Made by a program: the position numbers and the translations under genes. Shown one piece after another: positions 24,645-33,718 of a DNA stretch of 64,000 nt. Source of the stretch: Mongoliitalea daihaiensis. GTDB lineage: Bacteria; Bacteroidota; Bacteroidia; Cytophagales; Cyclobacteriaceae. The DNA lies in assembly GCF_021596945.1 (NCBI RefSeq), contig NZ_CP063779.1:499501-563500 (forward strand). The letters run 5' to 3'. Numbering within the stretch: position 1 is the stretch's first letter; each line of letters starts with the position of its first letter. The notes beneath the pieces are model-generated. The model saw only the letters and a program-made list of their open reading frames with translations. It was not told the DNA's origin and ran no database searches.

Positions 24645-26129
24645 ATGAACCAAAAAGCTCGTTTATCCTTTAGTCAAATTATCAACATGAATGTCGGGTT
24701 TTTCGGCATTCAATACAGCTTTGGCTTGCAGCAAAGTGCTGTCAACCCCATCTATGATATGTTGGGGGCGCAACCACATGAAATTCCTATTCTGAATTTA
24801 GCAGGCCCCATGACAGGTCTCTTGATTCAACCCATCATTGGAGCCTTGAGTGACAAAACATGGTCTCCAAGGTTTGGCCGAAGGAAGCCTTACTTTTTTA
24901 TTGGTGCTGTTTTTTGTAGTATTTGCTTATTTCTGTATCCGTTCAGTAGCAGTCTTTGGATGGCTGCTGGATTACTCTGGGTATTGGATGCTGCTAACAA
25001 TACTGCTATGGAGCCTTACCGGGCTTTAATTGCAGACACCATGCCCGAAGATCAGTTTGCCAAAGGATTTCTAACCCAAAGTTTTTTCACCGGGCTGGGA
25101 ATTACTTTGGCCAATGTTTCTCTCTTTGTTTTTCAAAAATACATCCCTGGTACAGCTGGTTCTTTGCCTGTATGGGTGTATGCTTCCTTCTTTTTGGGGA
25201 CCATCTGTTCCATCACATCGGTTATGTGGAGTATCTCAAAAACCACTGAAATTCCACCCACAGAAGAAGAATTGAAAGAATTACGAAAACATCAGGAAGG
25301 CAAACCAAACCTGGTGATTCAGTTTTTCTTGTCTATCATCACATCCTTATTGATTTACATTTATTTCGCCCTTTTATTGATACCCTCTATTTTTTCACGC
25401 GGGCTGATCAAAAGACAAATTGATGCGATCGAAAATAACCCAAGACTCTCTGTGCTTTTTGGGCAAAACTTGGAAATTGTCAATTCTATAGTTGTCATGC
25501 CTAAAGTGATGTGGCAGCTTGCCTTGGTGTATTTATTTCAGTGGTATGCGCTATTTGTTTACTGGCAGAATGCAGCAAAAAGTATTGCACAATCTGTATG
25601 GAAAACATCTCCTACAGCTGACATGAAGCTTTTTGAGGAGGCAGTAGGCTGGACAGGTCTCGTAAATGGCTGGTACAATATTGTCACCTTCCTTACAGCA
25701 TTTGGACTCGTGGGGGTTGCCAAGAAATATGGGCCTCGAAAAGTGCACTTCGTTTGTTTGATCATGGCTGGAGTTGGCTTATTGATTTTCCCCTTTATTG
25801 AAAATAAATATTTACTATTTGCCCCAATGACAGGATTTGGAATAGCGTGGGCAAGTATGATGGGAATTCCTTACTTATTGGTAGTGAATGAAATTCCAAA
25901 AGAACGCTACGGCGTGTACATGGGCATCATCAACATGATGATTGTAATTCCTATGATTCTACAAACATTGACCTTTGGATTTATTTCCAAAAACTTCTTG
26001 GGCAATGATCCGGGAACTGCCATCCTATTTGCTGGTCTACTATTGCTTGGAGCCGCTGCGGCAGTGCTCCGAATCAAAGAAACGCACGATGTAGATACTA
26101 TCAAGGCCCCTATGGGAGGGGGACATTAA
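24645..26129 (+). CDS. SLC45/GPH-type MFS sugar transporter
   Basis: A 494-residue inner-membrane transporter with twelve predicted helices and a long central loop. The first helices read NMNVGFFGIQYSFGLQQS and GPMTGLLIQPIIGALSDKTW, followed by RFGRRKPYFF. This is the RxGRRxPY loop of the sucrose/maltose-proton symporter branch (plant SUC and animal SLC45 relatives). It is followed 42 bp later by an amylosucrase-like enzyme gene on the same strand, so uptake of sucrose or a related alpha-glucoside is a strong inference. The AT-rich region upstream has a near-match TATAATTTG but no exact promoter. Confidence 0.88.
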   Translation: MNQKARLSFSQIINMNVGFFGIQYSFGLQQSAVNPIYDMLGAQPHEIPILNLAGPMTGLLIQPIIGALSDKTWSPRFGRRKPYFFIGAVFCSICLFLYPFSSSLWMAAGLLWVLDAANNTAMEPYRALIADTMPEDQFAKGFLTQSFFTGLGITLANVSLFVFQKYIPGTAGSLPVWVYASFFLGTICSITSVMWSISKTTEIPPTEEELKELRKHQEGKPNLVIQFFLSIITSLLIYIYFALLLIPSIFSRGLIKRQIDAIENNPRLSVLFGQNLEIVNSIVVMPKVMWQLALVYLFQWYALFVYWQNAAKSIAQSVWKTSPTADMKLFEEAVGWTGLVNGWYNIVTFLTAFGLVGVAKKYGPRKVHFVCLIMAGVGLLIFPFIENKYLLFAPMTGFGIAWASMMGIPYLLVVNEIPKERYGVYMGIINMMIVIPMILQTLTFGFISKNFLGNDPGTAILFAGLLLLGAAAAVLRIKETHDVDTIKAPMGGGH

Positions 26130-26171
26130 AAAAAATTAAATACTATTCATTCTTTCTACCAACCATCAATT

Positions 26172-28121
26172 ATGCCATCGACGATCACCCACAATGATTT
26201 CATTCTCCGAATCATTGCTAAATATGCGCTAAACATCCGTCCAAAAGACACTGCCGTCATTCAACGATTGGAAACTCATTTGGAAGTGATTGGCAAATTA
26301 TTTTATGAGCTCTACAGCACCCATCCTCATAAGGATGAGCAATTTGAATTACTGATAGTCCAAGTCATTCAGCAGGGTCAAAATCGTGCTATGGATCTAC
26401 AAGCGAGAGATAAAGAGAAAGCAACAAAAGACCATTGGTTTTTGAGTAATGAAATTGTAGGAATGAGCTTGTATGTGGACAGATTTGCAGGTAAGCTGCA
26501 AGATATGCCATCTAAGCTCCCGTATTTAGAGGATTTGGGCGTAAATTTCCTACACCTGATGCCGCTATTTGAAAGTCCTGAGGGAGAAAGTGATGGAGGT
26601 TATGCTGTCTCCAATTTCCGAAAAGTAGATACAAAATTCGGAAACTTACAGGATTTGGAAAAGTTGCGTAAACTCATGCATGAAAAAGGCATGTACCTGA
26701 TGTTGGACATCGTACTGAATCACACTTCCCACAAACACGAATGGGCGGAAAAAGCGAAAGCGGGTGATCCCTACTATCAGAGCTTCTTCTACATGTACGA
26801 TAATCGATGGATACCCAATCAGTACGAACAAAGCATGCCAGAAATCTTCCCTGAGGGAGCACCGGGCAACTTCACCTGGGTTCCCGAATGCAACCGATGG
26901 GTGATGACAGTATTTCACAATTACCAATGGGATTTGAATTACATGAATCCTATCGTATTGAAAGAAATGGTGGACAATGTCCTTTTTTATGCCAATTTGG
27001 GTGTAGATGTATTACGTGTAGATGCACCAGCCTTTATCTGGAAACAAACGGGCACCACCAGTCAAAACCTTCCTCAAGTACATAGTCTTTTGCAACTCAT
27101 CAAACATTGTGTATTGGTAGCTGCACCAGGCATGGCGCTCTTGGGTGAGGCGATCGTCGCTCCTCAGGAAATCATCAAGTATTTCGGTACAGGACCTTAC
27201 ACCGCTAAAGAATGTGATTTTGCCTATAATGCTACACATATGGCTTTGCAATGGGATACCTTGGCCACCGGGGACACTGAATTATTGATGAGTGCACAGC
27301 ATTTGATGCTTCAAAAACCTTATGGAACATCTTGGATCACCTACACCCGATGCCATGATGATATTGGCTTGGGCTATACAGATGAAATGATCCGAAGCAT
27401 CGGTAAGAATCCTTATCATCACCGAAAATTCATCACGGACTTTTATTCGGGGAATTACCCCAACAGTCCTTCCAAAGGAGCATTATTCTCCTTCAATCCG
27501 AAAACAGGAGATGCCCGAATCAGCGGAACATTGGCATCCTTGTGTGGTTTGGAACTAGCACTTGAAACAAACAACACCTCTAAAATTGAAGAATCCATTC
27601 AGAAGATTTTGTTGATGCAGGCACACTCCCTAGTTTTGGGTGGATTACCTATGTTATTTTACGGGGATGAGATTGGCTATACCAACGATTACAGCTTCTA
27701 TGATGATCCTGCCAAAAGTTACGATAACCGCTGGATGCACAGGCCTTTGATAGATTGGGAAAAAGCTGCCAATATTCAACTTGAAGGCACTGTTGAACAA
27801 AAGATTTACCAAGGCACACAAAAGCTGATTGCTATCCGTAAACAGCTCCCACAACTAGCTGACCTCAAAAATCTAGTTTGGTCCAGTCCTCAAAGCAACC
27901 ATGTGACTGTCTTTTTGCGGGAAGATGAAGGAAAACGCTTCTTTGGCGCTTTTAACTTCAGCGCATATGCTACTCAAATCAGCTGGTATGCTTTCCGTGA
28001 ATATACCGAAAAGCCTGAAAGATTGCTGGATCTCTGGAACGGAGTCACTCTTGAGGTAGGAATGGATCATGAATTCCTTCACTTTGAACCATATCAATTC
28101 ATGCTATTGGAAGTACATTAA
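26172..28121 (+). CDS. amylosucrase-like GH13 enzyme
   Basis: A 649-residue cytoplasmic GH13 enzyme of the amylosucrase/sucrose-hydrolase type. Diagnostic segments are SDGGYAVSNFRKVD, LMLDIVLNHTSHKHEWA, NYQWDLNYMNP, GVDVLRVDAPAFIWKQ (nucleophile Asp284), LLGEAIVAP (acid/base Glu326) and TRCHDDIGLGY (His395-Asp396). LFSFNPKTGDARISGT and DNRWMHRP are also amylosucrase-like. The helical N-terminal domain (1-95) and C-terminal beta domain fit the family length. Amylosucrases use sucrose to build alpha-glucan and release fructose; sucrose hydrolases share the architecture, so the exact reaction is open. It is in an apparent operon with the sugar transporter. Confidence 0.88.
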   Translation: MPSTITHNDFILRIIAKYALNIRPKDTAVIQRLETHLEVIGKLFYELYSTHPHKDEQFELLIVQVIQQGQNRAMDLQARDKEKATKDHWFLSNEIVGMSLYVDRFAGKLQDMPSKLPYLEDLGVNFLHLMPLFESPEGESDGGYAVSNFRKVDTKFGNLQDLEKLRKLMHEKGMYLMLDIVLNHTSHKHEWAEKAKAGDPYYQSFFYMYDNRWIPNQYEQSMPEIFPEGAPGNFTWVPECNRWVMTVFHNYQWDLNYMNPIVLKEMVDNVLFYANLGVDVLRVDAPAFIWKQTGTTSQNLPQVHSLLQLIKHCVLVAAPGMALLGEAIVAPQEIIKYFGTGPYTAKECDFAYNATHMALQWDTLATGDTELLMSAQHLMLQKPYGTSWITYTRCHDDIGLGYTDEMIRSIGKNPYHHRKFITDFYSGNYPNSPSKGALFSFNPKTGDARISGTLASLCGLELALETNNTSKIEESIQKILLMQAHSLVLGGLPMLFYGDEIGYTNDYSFYDDPAKSYDNRWMHRPLIDWEKAANIQLEGTVEQKIYQGTQKLIAIRKQLPQLADLKNLVWSSPQSNHVTVFLREDEGKRFFGAFNFSAYATQISWYAFREYTEKPERLLDLWNGVTLEVGMDHEFLHFEPYQFMLLEVH

Positions 28122-28177
28122 ACCCAACATACGCAATAGATCTTCAATTACGAAACCTTCTATATGATTCCGATAAA

Positions 28178-28210
28178 AAAAAGGCCGCTCTTCAACTGAG
28201 CGGCCTTTTT
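28178..28210. terminator. bidirectional intrinsic terminator (amylosucrase-like / htrA)
   Basis: AAAAAGGCCGCTC pairs perfectly with GAGCGGCCTTTTT (13 bp, loop TTCAACT) between convergent genes. The A- and T-runs serve both strands. Confidence 0.93.
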
Positions 28211-28230
28211 ATTTCTTTGCAATCAATCAA

Positions 28231-29727
28231 TTATTTGATTTTAACTTCAAAGTAATACTCCTGACCAGAAGGATATACTCCAAGGATTACTACTTCTTCT
28301 CCTTTGTTGTCAGCAAGTACATTATTCAAATCTTCGGCACCAGAAATTCTATATCTTCCATCTGAACCAATTACAGAGGTAATGATAAAGCCAACTTTAG
28401 CACCTGATTTTCTCCATTCCTCATTATTGATACTGATAATGCTAGCTCCACCAGAAATACTCAAGCGGTTTTTCAAGTCGTCCTTGACATCTTCAAATAT
28501 GATCCCTTCAAACGTTGCACGCTTCGGCAGTTCCTTTCTGATAATCTTTGTATCACCTGAAATATTTTTCAATGTTGCTTTTACCTTTGTTTCTTTTCCA
28601 TTCCTTAAGTAAGCAACTTCTACTTTGTCTCCAGGTCTCTTTCTTGCAACCATTTCTTGCAGTCGGGCTACTGATTCTGTTTCCACACCGTCAATACCAA
28701 CGATAATATCACCTTCCTTCAAACCAGCCTCTGCACCTCCGCTACCATCATTGACACCAGAAACATACACACCTCGAGAGACTCCTAAAGTCTTATTCAA
28801 TTCCTCTTCCAGCTCAGGGTTGACATTTCTGATGGTAACTCCCAAAATACCTCTTTGAACAGTACCGTATTCCAGTAAATCATCCATTACTTTTTTCACA
28901 ATAGACGTAGGCACGGCAAATGCATAGCCATTGAAGGTACCTGTACGAGAGGCAATCGCTGTATTGATACCGATTAATTCTCCTTTAAGATTCACCAAGG
29001 CACCACCAGAGTTTCCAGGATTTACCACAGCATCTGTCTGCAAGAAAGATTCAATCTGAAGGTTATTTTCTAAATCTCTTAAAATCCCAATATTTCTCGC
29101 TTTCGCAGAAATGATCCCAGCAGTAACGGTAGATGTCAAGTCAAATGGGTTACCCACGGCCAATACCCACTCACCAACCTTCACCTGATCTGAGTCTCCA
29201 AACTTCACGTATGGCAAGCCTTTGGCCTCCACTTTTAATAATGCTAAATCAGTGGTAGGATCCGTACCTATGACACGTGCAGTGTAGCGCGTATTGTCAG
29301 ATAATGAGATATCTACTTTTGTAGCGTTTTCAATGACATGGTTATTTGTCACTATATACCCATCCTCAGAGATGATCACACCCGATCCTGAACTCTGTCC
29401 CTGCCTAGGGGCGCCTCTTCGATCTGGCTGTCTAAAACCAAAAAGCTCCTCTAGGGGATCCATACCTCTTTGCTGTTGAGCTACGGTAACTGAACTTTTG
29501 ACATGGACAACTGCGGGTGTTACTTGCTCTGCAGAGGCTACAAAATTGATCCCTTCTGGCACAATAAACTTATCATCCGAAAGCCAATTGACCAAACTGG
29601 TGTTTTGCTTATCCGTAAAATTGGTTGCCGAATTTTGCTTGGACAGGTAGCTTGCCCCTGCCAATGCTATGATACCTCCGATCATAGAGGCGACAATGAT
29701 ACCTAGGAAAAACTGACCTTTATTCAT
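28231..29727 (-). CDS. HtrA/Deg-family periplasmic serine protease
   Basis: A 498-residue protease/chaperone that handles misfolded envelope proteins. An N-terminal hydrophobic segment (9-28) directs export. The trypsin-like domain has a complete triad: His130 (VTNNHVIE), Asp160 (DPTTDLALL) and Ser240 (NPGNSGGAL). A PDZ domain follows (about 290-385: RGILGVTI, GLKEGDIIVGIDG) and a second, more diverged PDZ-like domain ends the protein. The layout is that of DegP/DegQ. A promoter with both elements is seen upstream at 29793-29824. Confidence 0.94.
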   Translation of the reverse strand: MNKGQFFLGIIVASMIGGIIALAGASYLSKQNSATNFTDKQNTSLVNWLSDDKFIVPEGINFVASAEQVTPAVVHVKSSVTVAQQQRGMDPLEELFGFRQPDRRGAPRQGQSSGSGVIISEDGYIVTNNHVIENATKVDISLSDNTRYTARVIGTDPTTDLALLKVEAKGLPYVKFGDSDQVKVGEWVLAVGNPFDLTSTVTAGIISAKARNIGILRDLENNLQIESFLQTDAVVNPGNSGGALVNLKGELIGINTAIASRTGTFNGYAFAVPTSIVKKVMDDLLEYGTVQRGILGVTIRNVNPELEEELNKTLGVSRGVYVSGVNDGSGGAEAGLKEGDIIVGIDGVETESVARLQEMVARKRPGDKVEVAYLRNGKETKVKATLKNISGDTKIIRKELPKRATFEGIIFEDVKDDLKNRLSISGGASIISINNEEWRKSGAKVGFIITSVIGSDGRYRISGAEDLNNVLADNKGEEVVILGVYPSGQEYYFEVKIK

Positions 29728-29792
29728 ATCCTGTAAATTTAAGTTCTTAATTTTGTACGTAAATCACTAAGCTACCGCAATCAAAAACCAAG

Positions 29793-29824
29793 CAAATTTA
29801 ATTTTATGTCAGGGAGTTTAACAA
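29793..29824 (-). promoter_or_regulatory. promoter of the htrA-like gene
   Basis: On the minus strand TTG (29824-29822) is followed after 21 nt by TAAATTTG (29800-29793), an exact TAnnTTTG. It predicts a leader of about 60 nt before the ATG at 29727. Confidence 0.6.
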
Positions 29825-29941
29825 GCTTTAACGTGAGAACAGTGCTTGCCGATTGTTGCTAAGGTATAACAAAAAATAATAGCTCAAGTTTCTAACATTT
29901 TAAAACTTTGTGGAATTCTGTTTACATTTAAAGAAAAAAAT

Positions 29942-32407
29942 ATGCTGCAAAGGCTTTTTTTAGTAGTCCTTACCCTTCAATTAATACTCGCTCAGCAACT
30001 TTTGTTGGGGCAGGTATCATCTCAGCAAGTCCTTACCCAAGGAAATACAGAAACAGTCCAAGCTCCTCAAGCTAGCTTGGAGCAAAATATTAAGAGAATT
30101 CAACAGTTCAATATTGCCATCAATTCCATCATCAGAGGTTTGGAGGCTGAAGTAGACACTACAATACTCGCTGACATTTTGCCAAGTGCCGAACGAATAG
30201 CAACTGTCATTCAGTCACGGCTTGACAGTCAGGAGTCTCGGATCAATCTTCGCTACATCAATGCCTTGGACAATTTACTTTCTGGTATCAAATCACAATT
30301 GAATGAAGCCGAAAAGCCAGTCTTGGTTAAAATGGAGCAACTTTTAGGATTTCGAACAGTCGTTGATTCCATTAAGACGGATGGAATTTGGCAGTTGGGC
30401 AAGGAAAGTACCATTGGATTTGAAGAATATACCCAAGCCAAGAAAGACCTTTCTAAAAAATTAGGGCAACTAGAAAAATCCCTTCAGGAAGCTCGCATGG
30501 TCAATGCCAATTACCTTAGCAGAATATCCAGAGTAAGCATTAATCTAGCATTGGTTGGAGAACGAATACAATCCCAACGGAGAACTCTTGAAAGGAGCTT
30601 ACTTGATAAAGAAAACAACTACCTATGGGAAAAAAGGGATTTTCCAGACACAGAACGTCTCCTCGATATTTTCAAAGCTTCCCTAAGGTTCAACGGATTG
30701 ATCGTTTCCCGCTACATCACCAGCCACATGGGAGTTTTATTTTTCCTATTGACCTCCATCGGGGTACTCTATTGGTGGACTAGTACGAACATCAAAAAAA
30801 TCGAACAAGAAAAAGAATTTGCCTCTATCATACTGGGAAGGCTGGTTTACATTCACAAATTCACCTTAGTTGCTTCTTCTTTGCTAATATTGGCTATTTC
30901 ACCTTTCTTTTTCACCAATCCACCTGTGACACTTTTTGCTGTTATTCTTTTCTTTATGGTCTCTTTTTCAGGAATATTACTCACCAATCGTATCAATAAA
31001 CCCGCCTTGAAAGTATGGGGTGGTTTATTTATCTTATTTGTATTTAGCTTAATCAGCAATCTTTATTGGGAGATTAGCTACAATGAACGCTGGTATTTAT
31101 TAGCCTTTGGTATTATAGCAATCCTATTAGGCTTACAACTGAAAAAAGTTATTGCAACGGATGCAGAAAACTCACTTCCCCCTTATCTGAGTAAAATCAC
31201 CAACGTATACATTGGCTTCCAAGCAGTAGCCATTTTAGCGAATATTCTGGGGAGATTCAGCTTAGCAAAAATGCTCGGGATTACTGCAACCCTCAGCCTC
31301 ATGCATGCGGTGAGTTTGTTGGTTTTTCTGATCGTAATTAAAGAAATGATTTACCTCCAAATAGAAGTCAGTCGAAAAAATCAATCAGAGTTTACCTCCA
31401 TGATTGATTTTAAAGATATCCAACAAAGAATTACCAAGCTTTTTTCCCTATTAGCCATCGCCATTTGGGGGTATTATTTCTTTGAAAGTCTTTCCTTGCT
31501 TGATACGCTTTTGGAAGCAATCGGGAATTCTCTAGCCAAACCTCGCAACATCCTCAATGCCTCTTTTACCTTTGGGCAAGTAGCGGTGTTTATTTTAGTG
31601 GTCTATATTTCCTCCTTTTTAGCCAATAACGTAGCATATTTTGCTTCTATCAAAGACCAACAATATGCCGCGGCAAAGAAAAAAAGACTGGGTTCTGCAA
31701 TCCTTTTATTACGACTGGGGGTGCTTTCTGTTGGCTTTCTGATTGCTATAGCAGCATCTGGCATTCCGGTAGATAAAATAGCCATAGTCTTGGGAGCTTT
31801 GTCAGTTGGAATTGGTTTTGGTCTTCAGACTATTGTCAATAACTTAGTTTCGGGCATTATTTTAGCTTTCGAAAAACCCATAGAAATTGGCGATATCATT
31901 CAGGTAGGCACTATAGAAGGAACCGTCAGTGATATAGGGATCCGTGCATCCAAAATCAAAAATTACGATGGGGCAGAAATCATTATCCCCAACGGAGACC
32001 TACTAGCACAACAACTGACCAACTGGACGCTTTCAGATAAAAAAAGAAGGGTTGAATTAATTATTGGAGTCGCCTATCAATCAGATCCTGATTTAGTCAC
32101 ACAACTCATCTATGAGCAACTGACACGAGAAGGAATCTTGACACTACCTGTACCAAGGGTATATTTACAAACCTTTGCAGATAACTCAATAAATTTCCGA
32201 GTGCTATTTTGGGTTGATGACATTGATGTATGGATCATCATCCGGGATGAAGTCATGCGCGCTATATTCAAATCTTTTAAGACAAATAACATTGAAATTC
32301 CTTTCCCTCAGCGCGACCTACATATCAAATCCTATCCTGGAGTAATCAAAGAATCAGTAATCAAACCCACAGACCAAAAAGGACCATCAGAAGAAGATAG
32401 TCAATAA
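29942..32407 (+). CDS. MscS-family mechanosensitive channel, large form
   Basis: An 821-residue membrane protein. It has a signal peptide, a periplasmic coiled-coil-rich region (residues 35-240), then about ten membrane helices and a C-terminal MscS core. The core is clear: pore helix GALSVGIGFGLQTIVNNLVSG, followed by FEKPIEIGDIIQVG, VSDIGIRASKIKNYDGAEIIIPN and the beta domain. This is the layout of the large MscK/YbdG-like members, which release solutes on osmotic downshock. The 3' end overlaps the convergent yraN gene by 7 bp. Confidence 0.92.
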   Translation: MLQRLFLVVLTLQLILAQQLLLGQVSSQQVLTQGNTETVQAPQASLEQNIKRIQQFNIAINSIIRGLEAEVDTTILADILPSAERIATVIQSRLDSQESRINLRYINALDNLLSGIKSQLNEAEKPVLVKMEQLLGFRTVVDSIKTDGIWQLGKESTIGFEEYTQAKKDLSKKLGQLEKSLQEARMVNANYLSRISRVSINLALVGERIQSQRRTLERSLLDKENNYLWEKRDFPDTERLLDIFKASLRFNGLIVSRYITSHMGVLFFLLTSIGVLYWWTSTNIKKIEQEKEFASIILGRLVYIHKFTLVASSLLILAISPFFFTNPPVTLFAVILFFMVSFSGILLTNRINKPALKVWGGLFILFVFSLISNLYWEISYNERWYLLAFGIIAILLGLQLKKVIATDAENSLPPYLSKITNVYIGFQAVAILANILGRFSLAKMLGITATLSLMHAVSLLVFLIVIKEMIYLQIEVSRKNQSEFTSMIDFKDIQQRITKLFSLLAIAIWGYYFFESLSLLDTLLEAIGNSLAKPRNILNASFTFGQVAVFILVVYISSFLANNVAYFASIKDQQYAAAKKKRLGSAILLLRLGVLSVGFLIAIAASGIPVDKIAIVLGALSVGIGFGLQTIVNNLVSGIILAFEKPIEIGDIIQVGTIEGTVSDIGIRASKIKNYDGAEIIIPNGDLLAQQLTNWTLSDKKRRVELIIGVAYQSDPDLVTQLIYEQLTREGILTLPVPRVYLQTFADNSINFRVLFWVDDIDVWIIIRDEVMRAIFKSFKTNNIEIPFPQRDLHIKSYPGVIKESVIKPTDQKGPSEEDSQ

Positions 32408-32757
32408 AAAGCATCCTCAAAATGCTTGAAATGATAGTTGTTGCGCTGATCCTTGTATACACCAACTATATCAAAGCGGATATCCCTGTGCCAATCCTTC
32501 TGATGAATGTAATGGTCGGCAGCTTTGACGAGAAGTTTACGTTTGGTGCCATCCACAAATTCTTCTGCATAGCCAAAGCCTGTCCCACTCCTGAACTTCA
32601 CTTCCACAAATACTAACAATCCCTGGTATTCAAAAATCAGATCTATCTCAGCATGTCCGTGCCTGTAATTGGCATCTCTGAAAATATAGCCCTTGCCCGT
32701 CAACCATTCCTTGGTCAATTCTTCCGCAAGCTTTCCTTGTTCGTTGTGTGCTGCCAT
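32401..32757 (-). CDS. yraN: YraN/UPF0102 family nuclease-fold protein
   Basis: A 118-residue protein of the conserved UPF0102 family, a small PD-(D/E)xK-type fold. The motifs are GKLAEELTKEWL, GYIFRDANYRHGHAEIDLIF (Glu-x-Asp metal site) and LLVFVEVKFRSG (Glu-Val-Lys). The start at 32757 gives the usual MAAHNEQGK beginning; a longer in-frame start 17 codons upstream has a non-conserved extension. The function is unsettled in the literature, with links to DNA processing suggested. The stop overlaps the mechanosensitive channel gene by 7 bp, tail to tail. Confidence 0.92.
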   Translation of the reverse strand: MAAHNEQGKLAEELTKEWLTGKGYIFRDANYRHGHAEIDLIFEYQGLLVFVEVKFRSGTGFGYAEEFVDGTKRKLLVKAADHYIHQKDWHRDIRFDIVGVYKDQRNNYHFKHFEDAFY

Positions 32758-32863
32758 CGGTATTATTGTTACTTTTGAAAAATAGTTGAAAATAGATCCT
32801 GAAAACACATTTCAGAACCTACCTTCGTCTGTACGTGTTTCCTAACAAACTTCTACGAAATCC

Positions 32864-33580
32864 GTGAATCAAGTTATCAATAAAAAAGTAAAATTTCTAG
32901 ACCTGGGCCTCAAGGACTACAAAGATTGTTGGGATTATCAAGAATCCATCTTTGGAAGTATTGTCACCCGAAAGATAGACAATAGAAAAGCTGCTCCAGA
33001 AGCGCAGGTAGCTACGGAAAACTATCTGCTTTTTGTGGAGCACCCACATGTCTACACCTTGGGTAAAAGCGGCGAGCTTTCCCACTTACTATTGGACGAA
33101 AAAGGTTTAGAAGAAAAACATGCTACTTTTTACAAAATCAACCGAGGGGGTGACATCACTTATCATGGGCCTGGTCAATTGGTAGGGTACCCCATTTTGG
33201 ATTTGGAAAACTTTTTTACCGATATCCATAAGTATTTACGATTGCTGGAAGAAGCAATTATATTGACCTTAGCTGACTATGGCATAGCTGCTGGGAGAAT
33301 CGATGGACTCACTGGTGTATGGTTAGATCATGTGGAACAAAAGAATCCACGGAAAATCTGCGCCATGGGTGTCAAATCCAGTCGCTGGGTGACCATGCAC
33401 GGCTTTGCCTTCAACGTCAATGCTGACCTCACTTATTTTGGCAATATAGTCCCATGTGGCATCGCCGATAAGGCCGTAACCTCCTTACATCTGGAATTGG
33501 GAAGGCCCATGGATGAGTCAGAAGTCAAGGAAAAAGTCAAAAATCACTTGGTAGAGTTGTTTGGGATGGAGTTGATTTGA
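32864..33580 (+). CDS. lipB: octanoyl-[ACP]:protein N-octanoyltransferase (LipB)
   Basis: A 238-residue enzyme that moves octanoate from acyl carrier protein to lipoyl domains, the first step of lipoate synthesis. The signature is present: NRGGDITYHGPGQLVGYPIL near residues 91-110, the Lys of CAMGVKSSRW, and the catalytic Cys in IVPCGIADKAVTSL. It begins with GTG at 32864; no ATG is placed suitably for a full N-terminus. No lipA is seen in the window, but a lipoate-dependent 2-oxoacid dehydrogenase gene starts at 63623. Confidence 0.95.
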   Translation: MNQVINKKVKFLDLGLKDYKDCWDYQESIFGSIVTRKIDNRKAAPEAQVATENYLLFVEHPHVYTLGKSGELSHLLLDEKGLEEKHATFYKINRGGDITYHGPGQLVGYPILDLENFFTDIHKYLRLLEEAIILTLADYGIAAGRIDGLTGVWLDHVEQKNPRKICAMGVKSSRWVTMHGFAFNVNADLTYFGNIVPCGIADKAVTSLHLELGRPMDESEVKEKVKNHLVELFGMELI

Positions 33581-33718
33581 GATTTTAGATTTCAGATTTT
33601 AGGGGACCGAACGTTGAGAAAATGTTCAGTGAGCATTTTTTGTGAGGGGCCAGGCAGCAGGGGAGGAAACAATTTTTTAGTTTCATATTTATTTTTTAGT
33701 TTAGAGAAATTAAATTTT

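Noticed and set aside
33614-33718. Longest possible N-terminus of the DUF4221-like lipoprotein
   Set aside because: It adds about 35 unlikely residues before the signal peptide and runs through repeat-like DNA; starts at 33719 or 33755 fit better.
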